From assembly GCA_009746045.1 (NCBI GenBank), contig RPFO01000344.1:31018-95017 (forward strand): a DNA stretch of 64,000 nucleotides, read 5' to 3'. The stretch is from Mesostigma viride. Taxonomy: Eukaryota > Streptophyta > Mesostigmatophyceae > Mesostigmatales > Mesostigmataceae. The translations under genes were made by a program, and so were the position numbers. Each line of letters begins with the position of its first letter. The stretch's first letter is position 1. The notes beneath the pieces are model-generated. The model was not told where the DNA came from and searched no databases. It saw only the letters and a program-made list of their open reading frames with translations. Shown in pieces: positions 31,003 to 41,579 of the stretch.

Positions 31003-32017
31003 TCCCAAGGTATCTAAGCTTACGGGATGGGGGTCATGTGGGGCACCAGCACTAGAGGTGGATACCAACTCACAGGTGTCCATTCTAAGGGTAGAGGATG
31101 CTGCAGGCTTGCAGTGGTCATCCCCTAGCTGCCTAGCTGTGTCTGATTTCTCGGGGAATGTGTCCATGAAGATCTTGGGAAAAGTGAGTGTGCCTATCCT
31201 GGGGGTGCCCACCACGTACAGTGTGGTTGAAGGGTATCAAGGGCCGGCCATTCTAGGTCAGAACTTCTTGTGCTTGCCAGGGGTGAAGATATCCTCTGAG
31301 GAGCTAGCATTAGAGGGGCAGGGCCGCCTTCCCTTGCAGAGATATCGCTACTCCCAGGGTCTTAGTGTGGCTGTAAGGGCTGTGAGGGGTCTAGAGGCAG
31401 AAGGTCCTGATACAAAGGAGCCCATTGCTGGGGACCTGCTGATCCTCCCTACTACGTTTGACCCACGTGAGTTGGGTGTGCAGAGGTACCAGATCCCAGG
31501 AACGAGTCCTGTACCTTGGCGCAAGCTAGTGGAGATGATGCAAAGCCCCAAGATGGCTAAGGCATGGACTCTTGGCTTTGTTGCTTCTGGGCATGAGTGG
31601 ATAGTTGCCAACTGTGCAGAGCCTGTGGATGTCCTCCCGGAGGATCACCAGCTGCTCCTCAGGTTGATGTTTGTCCTCAAGCTCAAGGAGGTAGATGGCG
31701 TGCAGGTGCCACATGTTAGACCAGTTGTGACTGAGTACCATGGCACTGGACAGTTAGCAGATGAGGAGCTTTACACACCAGGGATGCCGCTGCATGATAC
31801 ATGGAGGATTTTGTTGTGCATTTACTTGTCTTTTCTGCAGAAGGGGATTCCCTATAGCTCTGTGTTGGTAGATTTCAAGAGGGCTTTTCTTAAGGGTGAT
31901 CAGCAGGAAGCACAGGATACTTGGCGCACAATACCCCCTTTCTTTGTTAAGGTGCCTGCAGTGTGGAGGGCAGAGCTGAAGGTATCTGAGGATTCTCAAA
32001 GGCGTGGAAGGCCTTAG
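30833..32017 (+). CDS. Copia-like protease-like domain and reverse transcriptase N-terminal part
   Basis: Near 31050 the frame has ALEVDTNSQVSIL and, about 60 residues on, GPAILGQNFL: the two landmarks of a retropepsin, although DTNS replaces the usual DTG/DSG. RT follows: LKLKEVDGVQVPHVRPVV near 31680 and then the first catalytic motif VLVDFKRAFLKGD near 31870. The frame is lost near 31990 (KVSEDSQ), and RT continues in the frame starting near 32004. A protease after the integrase is not the standard copia order. Confidence 0.7.
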   Translation: MLTRHAWIMVCPGWMRVSRSLLRRLSQGQRWPGLHHMQSRGLLMADIIRALQNSKRDPKVSKLTGWGSCGAPALEVDTNSQVSILRVEDAAGLQWSSPSCLAVSDFSGNVSMKILGKVSVPILGVPTTYSVVEGYQGPAILGQNFLCLPGVKISSEELALEGQGRLPLQRYRYSQGLSVAVRAVRGLEAEGPDTKEPIAGDLLILPTTFDPRELGVQRYQIPGTSPVPWRKLVEMMQSPKMAKAWTLGFVASGHEWIVANCAEPVDVLPEDHQLLLRLMFVLKLKEVDGVQVPHVRPVVTEYHGTGQLADEELYTPGMPLHDTWRILLCIYLSFLQKGIPYSSVLVDFKRAFLKGDQQEAQDTWRTIPPFFVKVPAVWRAELKVSEDSQRRGRP

Positions 32018-33062
32018 ATCGAGTCCCATCATCTGGAGGAAGAGCTTGGAGAAGTACCTCAGGTCTGTCTGTGGTCTCTCAGTCTCTCCAGTTGATCCTT
32101 GTCTGTTTCAGGGTAGCTATGATGAGGGGCTGCCAGCGTTTGCCTCCCTGCATGGTGATGATCTGCATCTCCTGAGCCATCCCACTTGGCAAGAGTTGAC
32201 TCTGGCCAGGATCCAGAAACGGTTTGAACTGGGTAAGATCCAGTACATGGTTGAGAATGAGCCCATGGTGTTTTGTGGAATGCAGGCGACCTTGGTCCCT
32301 CAGCAGGGTACATGGTCCATCAAGCTGGAGGGTGGTAAGGATTATCCCCAGCAGATCATAGATGCCTTGCAGGAGCCCATCACCCAGGCCAGATGTGCAA
32401 CAATACGAGGTATGTTGGCATGGCTGGCCAGCACTTGTGCTCCTGACCTGTTGGTCCTGAGTCGGTTAACCGATTCCCAACTGGTTGAGGTGGGTGCTGA
32501 GAGAGTGGTAGAGGCTGTTCGCATGTCTCCCCCTCTCATGCTGGGTCCTTTGGATTTGTACAGGCCTTTTGACATGATGCTCTATGTGGACAGTTCTATG
32601 GATAGTAGGAAGGTCACAGAGGTCAGGGGCCGTGCAGCAGCATTAATATCCCTGGTGCAGGAACAGTCCTCTCTGGTCTGCTGGTACAGTCGGTTGCAAA
32701 ACAGGGTAACTCCCAGCAGTGACATTGCTGAGTGCAGGGCAATCTGTGAAGGGCTTCATACTGCTCTTTACTTGAGGGAGCTATTTTACCAGCTATGTCA
32801 AGTGGCTTCCTGTCGGTTGCAGATGCACACACTGGTAAGAACTGACAGCATGGGCATGGTGCAGTTTGTGCACAGGCAGCTGGCCAGGAGCAGGGACCTT
32901 GATTATTTGTTGCTCAAGGAAATGTCTTGCTTAGCTAACTTTGAACATGTGGCTGGCGTGGACAACCCTGCAGATGCTCTCACCAAGCTGGAGGAGAAGG
33001 CTGAGCTGCAATACCCTTTGCTTCGTGGGCTCATGGCCTCCAAGGGGGGAGGGCCAGAGTAG
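32004..33062 (+). CDS. Copia-like reverse transcriptase C-terminal part and RNase H
   Basis: RT resumes with GLRSSPIIWRKSLEKYL and reaches the second catalytic motif SLHGDDLHLLS, where the usual YVDD is HGDD; both aspartates are kept. The RNase H domain has its acidic residues in MLYVDSSMDSRK, SSDIAECRAICEGL, LVRTDSMGM and DNPADALTK. The frame is intact to the stop at 33062. RNase H last in pol, directly before the 3' UTR, is the Ty1/copia layout. Confidence 0.85.
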   Translation: MEGLRSSPIIWRKSLEKYLRSVCGLSVSPVDPCLFQGSYDEGLPAFASLHGDDLHLLSHPTWQELTLARIQKRFELGKIQYMVENEPMVFCGMQATLVPQQGTWSIKLEGGKDYPQQIIDALQEPITQARCATIRGMLAWLASTCAPDLLVLSRLTDSQLVEVGAERVVEAVRMSPPLMLGPLDLYRPFDMMLYVDSSMDSRKVTEVRGRAAALISLVQEQSSLVCWYSRLQNRVTPSSDIAECRAICEGLHTALYLRELFYQLCQVASCRLQMHTLVRTDSMGMVQFVHRQLARSRDLDYLLLKEMSCLANFEHVAGVDNPADALTKLEEKAELQYPLLRGLMASKGGGPE

Positions 33063-33571
33063 ACCAAACAGCCTTGCTCTAGGTGGGAGGCATCCCAGTG
33101 GGCTGGGCAGCCACGTGGTGGCTGACAGCAGGTCCTTCAGAGTTCAGACACACTCTGCTGGACAGGGGTCAGGGTGGAGTCACTCCCCTGGCTGAGAATT
33201 TCGCCTGGCTCAGACTGTCATGGAGCTGCAGAAGAGTCTTAAGGACTTTGTAATGGGCCTTGGGTCTTCATGGAATGGACCCTGCAAGGGCAGCCCAAGT
33301 GTTGGCTCTAACAGGTTGCTGTACATTTGTATATATTCTCTGTAACCAACCTGTTGCATGCTAATAAAATCCCTGGTTGTGTGACCATGTTGGACGTGGT
33401 TGCCAGGGGCCTCACTATGGGTTATACTTCTTTATAATAAAACATAATCTTGTTTTTGTCATGTCTTGTTGTTTGTGATGCTCAGTTCCAGGAGCTGACC
33501 CAAACCTGGAGGATATGGGGTGGGGTTCGATTCCCCAGCTGACCTCAGCCTGGCATGTGTGAATCCTGAGT
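33063..33571 (+). other. Copia-like 3' UTR with poly(A) signals
   Basis: No coding frame. AATAAAA at about 33363 follows a TGTATATATTC box, and a second ATAATAAAA lies near 33435. Probably the element's 3' untranslated region or part of its 3' end. Confidence 0.5.
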
Positions 33572-33575
33572 TTAA

Positions 33576-35674
33576 CCCTTCAACTGTCAAAACTCGAACC
33601 ACGAGAACGGACTGAGTTTGGGTATCTTTGTGCGCCTGAGAGTAACTAGCCAAATAACATTTTCTGGCCCACCCTTGGAACCAAGCATGCTTTTATATCA
33701 AATAATGTTTGGGAAATTTGGTTGGTCACATATCCATGCCCTACACCTGCTAAAAATAGCACCCCCCTCAGGGGGGTACAGTGCACATGGGGTTGGAGAC
33801 ATATATAATGCATTATCGACCATTTACACAAATCAGTTGGCCCTGGCCTTTTAAAGGCAGTTTATTATAATCATAGACATGCCAGCAATGCATTCACAAC
33901 ATGAAATGTAACAAAACTGTGAACCCTAGCTACAAAATGGCCAAAGCCAGCTGGCACCGTTATAACGGTGCCAGCTGGCAGGGGTATAAATGCATGGTAG
34001 CATAACAACACAAAACTTTGTTCCAATTGGCATGAAACAACAAGGGATGCCCAAATGGGCATAATGCACCATACCCAGGTGATAAAACAAGAGACCATGC
34101 CATATAACACATGCCAACATGCCGCAAGGGGCCAAAATGGCACTAGCGCGCGTGCGGTATACATAACGCATGACTAGCCAAGGGTGTAGCTAACTGTCAA
34201 TTAGCTACCTGGCTATATGCCAAACTACGGATTGCACCTCTGGGTGCGCAGATACTGCCTTCAACAAGGCCCTGTCAGCCGGGTGCCAGCTGCCAGCGTG
34301 CGGCTCGTGCGGCCATTGGCCTCAGCCCACGCGCGGCCAGCCGGGCTGCGGGCTGACAGGGGCTGCATGGCACGCTGGTGGTGGGCGTTGTCGTCGTCGA
34401 GGCCAGCCACTGGCCCAGCGTGGAACCTGAGATAAGCCAGCATATAAGACACAAGACCATGCTAAAAAATAGGTGATTCAAAGGCTCAGTAATCAAGGCC
34501 TCAATTAGCGCGCGTCAAAGGGCCGGGTGGCAAGCTAGGAGCTACATCACTAACGCACCCAATGAATGACAAAACACCTCCACGTTATTTGCAACAATAA
34601 AGAAAACAAAAGGAACAAGTTGGTAATGCTTCCATGCAAACAGGTATTGGGTATCTCCATGTTTGTCACATGCCATGGATGCAAAATGATAAGGTGGGCG
34701 TTGGCCAACAAAACAAGAAGCCATGCCTAAAACTGGTCAGAAAAGAACTTTTCTCAGGCTGTTTGAGCCAGGAAAAGCATTGGGTAATTACCTTTACCAC
34801 ATTACTAACCAATACCAACCGTTATCACGCTATTTCCGTTGCAGCCTCAGCTAACAGCAACCGAACATGGTCCAAAATCTGCTTGACCTGACGGTATTCC
34901 ACAACCATGACAAGCCGATGCGTAGAGGGAGCAAAACAACAAAATGACAATCACAAGCCCTCGATTATATAACCCTGATATTAGTTATAAACGATAATAC
35001 AACCATATACGGTTAACGGAACACGCTAGGAGGCTAGAACGTACCAGGTCGGAACAGCAGATTACCTTTCCTGCTGGAGCCAGCACGCCCGATTCATGGA
35101 CGTAGCCTCGAGCCTTTCCTGGCTGCCTGTGCTAGCAAATCTGGTTGGGAACAACGTCAAAGGTTTATCCATGCGCAAATACCTCGAAAATTTCCGCCTA
35201 ACAACATGCAGCACTCGCACTGTCACCGCCTGGCCGCTGACGTGATTTGCTGCGCCGACCAGCACCCCGACGACCCATCTACGCATCTTCAAACGTTCCA
35301 TGGCTAGTAGGGATAAAACGTTTTTAGGACTTAAAAATCATGCCTAAAAAATTTGAGTCCATTATGTCAAGCCATTCTATCGTTAGTCAGTTGTGTGCAC
35401 CACCATAGCCGTGCGCGTCAATATTTTTCATGCACGTCGGTCCCGTTGGACCATGGTACCCCCCTAACTTTGCTCAAGCACATCTCCCTGGCCAGGTGTC
35501 CAAAGTACGGTCTGAAGTGCTCTACGGAAAGCTGACGTCTAGATCTTTCAATCCCCCCAGGTTTGACCGTTAAATTATTTTTGGCGCGGCGCCTGCAAGG
35601 CGCACAAACTCAGTCCGTTAGAGTGGCGCCAGTTCAACTGGCGCCACGAAAACGGACTCTGTACAATTTAAGGG
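33576..35674. mobile_element. piggyBac-like non-autonomous element with TTAA target sites
   Basis: TTAA at 33572-33575 and 35675-35678 flank termini CCCTT and AAGGG. The inner ends are inverted relatives: left ...ACCACGAGAACGGACTGAGT, right (inverted) ...GAGTCCGTTTTCGTGGCGCC, both near the tips. TTAA followed by CCCTT is the piggyBac-superfamily pattern. The 2.1-kb interior has only short frames, so no transposase is encoded. It lies between the copia-like RNase H and the right 654-bp repeat, so it entered that element. Confidence 0.7.
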
Positions 35675-35678
35675 TTAA

Positions 35679-36111
35679 CCCTCAGTGAGGACATGGGCTC
35701 CCCATGTGTTGGCTAACATTTGTCAGGGCTCTCTCAGTCTTTGGAAGGATTTAAAAGATAAAGGAGGCTCCGTGGCGGGCGCCATATGAACGGGCGCCTG
35801 TGATAACTGGATGACCAGGAACTCACAATAGTACGTTCATGGACTCCTCTACTATCCAAACTCCTCTGACTAAGTGAAGACCTAACTTTAATCTACACCA
35901 GGATCCCAAAGAAAGGGTTGGGATGTCATGTGGGTCAGAGGGCAACCTTTGAACCAATGAGCAGGCCTAGCTAATATTTGGAGGCACCTCAGGTTCCAAA
36001 AGAAAAGGCAGGTCTGGTCTCTGGGAGGGATCAGATGTCTGAAGGCTTGTGGGGACAATGGCTGATAGTTTCTCAGGCTGGTCCAAGCTCCAAAACAAGA
36101 AAGGGTTGGTG
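35679..36111. other. Tail of the copia-like element before the right repeat
   Basis: No gene. It ends in an A/G-rich stretch, CAAAACAAGAAAGGG at about 36092, directly before the right 654-bp repeat. That is where a polypurine tract would lie if the repeat is a 3' LTR. Confidence 0.4.
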
Positions 36112-36765
36112 AGTTAGCATATTGGGGCACCAATGTGCTAGATGGATGCAGGTTGAGGAGACCTTTCCAACGCCGTGTCAACCGCCTAGAACAGACAAGG
36201 GACTAGAAAGATATCAGGTCCCGAAGTACTGCCGACCGGTGGGCGAGGGCGGTGCACTCTCAGGGCATAGTGGACAGGACACGTGGCAGGCCGTGCCTGC
36301 ACAGGCTTAGCCTGAACTCTCACGTGACTGGGACACAGTGTACTGAGGGCTCAACGGTCCTGTGGCTAGTAGAAGCCAGTAGCCAGCCAGCAGGTCTGCA
36401 AGGATGTAAGTCCATGCAGGACTGTGGCAGGTCCTGTGCTGTCCTAGACACAGGATAGCCAGAGATTCCTGTATGCTGCCTGCAACGAGGATGCAGGGCA
36501 GCGATACGAGGCTCTGGCAATGTAGCGTTGCCCAGCGTTGCTCATGACCGAGGAACAAGGATGGAACGAGGTTGCATATAGCTCGAGGCTCAACGAGGCA
36601 ACGAGCGTCTTCACACACGAACCTTGGTCGTCACGACGAGTGGCGAGCCTATCGAGGGTCGTAGGCCTGGTGTGAGGATAAAGGTTGCTAGCCAGCAGCC
36701 TAGGGTCATTCCAGCCGGCAAGGACCAGGAGCTCACAAGCTCTGCTGACGAGTTGCTGCGCAAAT
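36112..36765 (+). repeat. Right copy of the 654-bp direct repeat (probable 3' LTR)
   Basis: Same sequence and orientation as 24844-25497, offset 11268. Every short frame in one copy is present unchanged in the other, so the two copies are near or fully identical. That would mean a young insertion, which contrasts with the frameshifts and nested elements between them. Confidence 0.55.
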
Positions 36766-36780
36766 GGGACAGGTGAAAGG

Positions 36781-37125
36781 CTAATAGGGCGGGTTAGTTG
36801 ACCAGGGAAGCCAGTGGACCTGAGCGGTCATGTCGCCGTGGGGCATAATGGTGAATACCTGGTGACGGCCCAGTAGCTCAAGGGTTTCGCTAGGGTGTGT
36901 GCACAGGCATGATGCATCATGACCAAAACGCTCGTGGAGCGTAGCGCAGACCCCTATCGCCCTATGCATAAGAAGATGTTGTACATCAGTGGCCCTGCCG
37001 TCCACGAGAGGGTGGTTTACCGCCAGGGTAATCAACTTGGCCCAAGTGTAGCCCGGCCATTGTACGTATTCCCCATCGGGCTCAGCCCGGATGGGGCTGA
37101 TGGTACGTATGCAACAAGATATCAT
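36781..37125 (-). CDS. Repeat-family ORF fragment, copy 1
   Basis: A 114-codon minus-strand frame with the block QWPGYTWAKLITLAV, HPLVDGRATDVQHLL and HRAIGVCATL, then a His-rich tail ending at 36781. A plus-strand copy at 37714-37995 shares the block nearly exactly. Family unknown; likely part of a longer repeated gene or mobile-element ORF. Confidence 0.4.
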   Translation of the reverse strand: MISCCIRTISPIRAEPDGEYVQWPGYTWAKLITLAVNHPLVDGRATDVQHLLMHRAIGVCATLHERFGHDASCLCTHPSETLELLGRHQVFTIMPHGDMTAQVHWLPWSTNPPY

Positions 37126-37713
37126 AACCCCAATCTGCAGTACAAAATCATTAATATTCTTCTACTTGGAGAATATGCTAATACTATCGCTTACTAAGAG
37201 CTTCTACTAATAGATTCTACAAAAAGTGCCACGTGTCGTACAAGCCACGTAGCACGTAGCACACTCCCAAGTCGATCCGGCGCAGCCTTTTGACTGACAG
37301 AGTGCACTCCACTATTTTTCACTTTGGCTGGCGCCGGGCGGCGCGGTAGGCCAAACTTTGGAGTACACTCATGTACGATTTTAGGGGGGGATGTCCCCCC
37401 TCCTCAAACTAATAATTATAGGGCGGGCACAGTGGCACTTGCAACCAATAAAACGCTATTGTCTTACAGGCATTCACGCCTTAAGTTTGGTTCGAGGTTT
37501 TTGAGGGGTCAACCCAACTTATGAGGCGTGAACCCAACTTAAGGCGTGAATGATTCTACTGAATTCTACTAGTTTGAACTAAAGATACTAAAACATACTA
37601 TTCTGAACTACTTTGAACTTGGAATGCCGAAACCCTATTTGACCCAACGTGTGGCGTGAACACAACTTAAGCCAACCCAAAGGCGTGAATGCCTGTATTC
37701 CTATACTTTACCA
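37126..37713. other. No supported gene
   Basis: AT-rich in part. It contains short repeats of the type GCGTGAACCCAACTT / GGCGTGAATG around 37470-37690. No coding motif. Confidence 0.45.
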
Positions 37714-37995
37714 TTGGACCCCCTGGAATTTGGCTGGACCCTGAACAAGGGGATGTCTAGGATCAGCAAATGTCTTTACGAGTACACGGCAGAATGGGGT
37801 TATGACATTTTATTGCACGAGAACCATAAGCTCCACCCTGGCCACCCACGATGGGGCTTTCAATGGCCTGGATACAGTTGGATTAAACTTATCACCCTGG
37901 CGGTCGATCACCCCTTGGTGGACCGTAGAGCGACCGACATTCAACATCTTTTACTGCACAGGGCAATCGGGGTAAACGCGACCCTCAGCAGTTGG
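37714..37995 (+). pseudogene. Repeat-family ORF fragment, copy 2, cut by an LTR
   Basis: The plus-strand frame MDPLEFGWTLNKGMSR leads into QWPGYSWIKLITLAV, HPLVDRRATDIQHLL, HRAIGVNATL. It matches the minus-strand copy at 36781-37125 until just after NATL, where the LTR begins at 37996. The last residues of the frame to 38052 come from the LTR, so the original C-terminus is lost. Confidence 0.45.
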
Positions 37996-38674
37996 TATTA
38001 CGTCCCGGCCCTTTTGGACGGACGTAACAATGGAATAAATTATGTAGTTTGACTTGTTGTCATGGTCCGTAGGACTTTGGGACTCATTTCGGGACTTAAT
38101 TTGGGAATTGTCCCTTGGTCAGGACTTTTGTATGGAACTATGACAGTTTGGGTGATTCGGACCAGTTATTTTGGGCCTAGGTTGTTGTATGCGTGTATCT
38201 TCTAGGGGCCGGTGCAGTCGCGCCGCGCTGCGTACTTTATAGCTAGTTGAGATATTGTACTCATGCGTGGATTCTGTAGGCGAGGGTCGATGTCGACCCG
38301 AGGATCTTGTGTGGACTGCATGCTTTGGAAGGTCGGCGCCATGTCGGCGCCCCTTGCCAGCGTAGTGGCAGACCTCAGTGGGTGAAATTGGTCCGAGGAC
38401 GAGAGTCTCGTCCTCTTGGTTTGATGAATGATAAGTGCGAATACGCCTGTTCAGTACACATTAAACCTGGGGCAACTATCCATTTGTAATTGGTATTGCT
38501 AGCCATTATAAGTGTGTATTAATTAGCTTGGCATCAAGTCGCGGTGCCAGATATCTCACGACCCCAGTCGTGAAGCGCAATCTGCATTAGGCCACCTTGA
38601 ATCTTCCTAATTCCGGCATGGTAGATCTTTCGCTACGTGGCTCAGGCTAGGTGTGTCTGGGCTGGGACGTAACA
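37996..38674 (+). repeat. Gypsy-family LTR (plus orientation)
   Basis: Starts TATTACGTCCCGGCCC (the expected TG changed to TA) and ends GCTGGGACGTAACA. It matches the 5' LTR at 5586-6168 read inverted, with a roughly 100-base extra block near 38050-38150 that is shared with the solo LTR at 18078-19342. It is followed by CTGGTCATCGG, the same TGG-type primer site as the left copy, so it is a 5' LTR by position. Confidence 0.7.
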
Positions 38675-39755
38675 CTGGTCATCGGAGGAAATGTGCTGGA
38701 GAGATCAGCTAACTCTCGCGGAGAGGGTTAGGGAAGCCAATTAGGAAACCAGGGCGGTGCTTGGCGTAGATAGAGGTTCCGGAATTCAACGATTGCTGAC
38801 AGGTCGGCGGCCAGCCCGTAAAGGGATTCAACGACGACCTAGGCAGCAAGCGGCCAGTCCGGGATACTCGGCGGGGCTAGCAATAGCCCTGTGGTGAGGT
38901 GCTATCGACAATAGCTGCCATTACCCCTGTTTTCAACGACACTTGGTGGCGGCCAGGGCTCTGCCTTCAACGACATCAGGTGGCGGCCAGCTCAGGGGTC
39001 ATCAACGATATTGACGATGGTACGTCCCCTAGTTTAGAATTATCCTTCTAGACGCTTGCCTTCTCTCCGGGACTGCACGCGTAGGGGGTTCTTGTAATAC
39101 GTTGTGCCTCCATAGGTTGTGAATGTCGTTGGTGCGAATGGAAGTTGCGGACATCTGACGACCATTCATTGTTTGACCTGTCGTGGGGGTGGATACCGTC
39201 TGGCTGTTGCCGACTGTGTTGACGGTGTTTACCTCCGTGTACTTATTGTATAGCCCTTTGCCGCGGAAGGCTGGGGCGTGTGCTGTGCTAGACTCCGTGC
39301 TCTCTCCTCGTTTGTTTAAGGTCACTGCATTTAGAGGTAGCCTGGGATTCCCCTTTCTCTCCTGCTTGCAAGCTTCTGCCAGCCTATAATGCATTACGTC
39401 CCTACAGGGCATGTGAGGAATACATTAAGGATAAGGGCTCTATTTCCAGGTGGAAGGGATTTGATAATCTAGGAGATGCAGATAAGTCTAGTAAGGAACA
39501 TATGTCATTGCCTGGGGGTTTGCACACCACTCGTGAATGCTCTCAGACAGACAGACACCCACGCACAGCAAGGGAGACAGCAGTCAGGAGGTGGGGACAG
39601 CAGTTACAGTTACCTTCTCCCAGCTGACCATTGGCTCTAGCAGACAATAGAGGGGATTATTACTAGGGAATAGTACTAGGTCCTACATATATAAGATCTA
39701 TAGCACGTGGTTGCCCTCTCTCCCTCTCTCTCTTTCTCTCACTGGGGAGCTACTA
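38675..39755 (+). other. Gypsy leader, second copy, truncated
   Basis: High similarity, inverted, to 4405-5585, including the 68-codon ORF (39183-39389) and a CT-rich stretch at 39716-39745. Similarity ends near 39755 at the sequence CTGGGGAG, just before gag would begin. No gag follows, so this is an LTR-plus-leader remnant. It contains AT-rich TACATATATAAGATCT at 39684, a possible TATA region. Confidence 0.6.
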
Positions 39756-40038
39756 AACCCTAGGGCGACCCCACCGTCCACCCGGCCGTCCACCTGGCCG
39801 TACCGTGACGGGCGCCAGTATCATGGGAGCCTCTAGTATCATGGGATATCCGTTCAAGTCCTATTCGCGGGCCGCGGGTTCCTATCTAATGATGCATTGG
39901 TGTTGGATTTGCATGCAATGAGTCTTATTTATTACAATGTACAATAGGCAAAGCCCTAATCAACAATGTCCTCAACGAGGTGCATCCAAGGGCACACTCA
40001 CTACAGGGAGGAATAGCCCCTTCCCCTTTCTAGACCCC
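39756..40038. promoter_or_regulatory. 3' flank of the RING gene with AATAAA
   Basis: TTTATT at about 39927 reads AATAAA on the minus strand, about 110 bases past the stop of the RING gene, and is a plausible poly(A) signal. TAGTATCATGGGA occurs near 39835 beside GCCAGTATCATGGGAG, a motif type also seen near 43110-43200. Confidence 0.5.
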
Positions 40039-41579
40039 CTACTCATCCTCAACCACAATCACCTCCTGGGGCTGAACATTAGCAACCAACTGTGCGTCCC
40101 TCTCAACAATGCGCCTCGTCGCATCGCGGAAGCGTTCCACCAACCGCCTCACGGCCAGCGCGTCCCACCCAACGCCACCGCCGAGTGCCTCAAAGAAGGC
40201 CACAGCCAGTGCATTGCCCGCAGACCCGGAGCACTGCAGTTGGGGGTGATCCCTGATGTACTGCAGGGCGGACAGGAAACCGTTGACTCCCGCGGGGTAA
40301 TCCGCATTCCCCCCACAGCGCGAACAGCGAAAGAAGCGCGAGCAGCAGGAGCAGCAGCAGGAGCAGCAGCAGGAGCAGCAGGAGGAGCAGCAGCGGCGGC
40401 GGCGGCGGCGATGGCGGCCGGCAGACCACGGAAACCACACTCTGACACGTTGTCCACCACGCGCAGGTGGCGATCCAAGTCCTCGCGGCTGGTGGCCTGG
40501 TAGGTGCAGCCCAGGATGGTCACGGTGCCGTTATCACCAGGGAGAGAAAGCTTGTTGGGGCAGGGCCTGACAAGCTTGGCGCAGGTGTTGTCGTGAATCG
40601 CCTCCTCGCCGAACACGACCTCGCCGCCGCACCCGCGAGCGCACAGACGCACATTCACAAGGGTGAATGTGAGTCTGTCGACACCCACATTGCGCTTGTA
40701 CTGGCTGCCAGTGCGCATCAGGAGCTCCTTGCATTCTGGGCAGCGCTTGCCAATCACACGGGCGTTGGGCCTGGTAGAATTATACTCCAGAGCGTGGGCC
40801 TCGAGCATATCAGCGCACTTGTTGCAGTGCTGAGGGACGCAGGTGTGGACGCCCTCCACGAGGTAGATGATGGGGTACTTCCCCTCCGTGCCGAAGGGCT
40901 CGGTGCAGATGTCGCAGCACGCCAGCCTCTTCTCGAACCACGTGATCTTGTGGTTCGCCTCCTCGAGAGCCAAGCGCATCTTCTTGAGCTCTTCGCGAGT
41001 GGGATCAGGGGAGAAAGAACGACGCCTGCTGCGGTTCCTCTCGCGCTCCAACTCCTCCTGCGTCTCCCTCAGCTGGCGCTGCAATGCGGCTAAGTCCCCA
41101 CCGCTGGGCCCAGCGCCTCCAGAACGAGAACGGGAGCTGGGGCCACCACGCAGCAGGCCTGCATGCAAAGGAAAACACACAGACAACTGCAAAATGTATC
41201 AGATAGTGGCCATCACCTGCAACATCCAACAGATAGTGGCCATCACCTGCAAAATCCAGCAGGCAATCGAAAAGGGATGCATAAAACAGCAGACCACGTA
41301 CTGGGAGCAGCCGCAGGGCGAGACTGAGCCACCAGGTCGTCGATCGCAGCGTGCGAATTGACTTCCGTGCCTGCGTCGTCCAGGTGGTCGTAGTCGTTGT
41401 GGTCAAAAAGGTCGTCAGAGGGGTTCCAGCCTGCAAAGAATGAATAGAAAATGCCAATGGCGTTCCTGTCAGCTGCTGAAAATGCCCAAAAAACAAACCA
41501 AGGAAACACAAAAACAGACATGCATGGGGAAATACGTACGCTCAGGTTCCTGGGCCTCATGTTCTTGGGTCGTCGCCAT
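40039..41579 (-). CDS. RING-finger protein with TRAF-type zinc region, three exons
   Basis: Exons on the minus strand are 41579-41540, 41430-41302 and 41158-40039. Donors are C|GTACGT and A|GTACGT, acceptors TTTGCAG|GC and ATGCAG|GC; both introns are phase 1. An acidic start is followed by a coiled coil (ALQRQLRETQEELERERNR, KKMRLALEEANHK). Then comes the RING: CCDICTEPF, HTCVPQHCNKC, GKRCPECKELL. A TRAF-like Cys/His region follows (LCARGCGGEVVFG, NTCAKLVRPCPN). An Ala-coding GCAGGA tract at 40335-40410 has lost frame; the natural C-terminus (VNGFLSALQYIRDHPQ to QEVIVVEDE, stop 40039) is one base out. Probably an E3 ubiquitin ligase. Introns suggest a cellular gene. Confidence 0.7.
40335..40411. 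repeat. GCAGGA/GCGGCG triplet repeat in the RING gene
   Basis: Imperfect AGCAGGAGCAGC units pass into (CGG)n near 40395. The tract codes for polyalanine in the frame leading in. The frame leading out is shifted by one base, so the change lies in or next to this tract. Confidence 0.8.
41175..41270. repeat. Tandem ATAGTGGCCATCACCTGCAA units in an intron
   Basis: Two to three copies of a roughly 30-base unit (CAGATAGTGGCCATCACCTG) lie in intron 2 of the RING gene, at about 41200 and 41230. They are seen directly. Confidence 0.7.

Noticed and set aside
33480..33535. tRNA-like B box GGTTCGATTCC with a 5-bp T stem
   Set aside because: No matching acceptor strand or A box at the right distance; the AGCTGACC on both sides is a direct, not inverted, repeat. 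At best a decayed tRNA-derived repeat.
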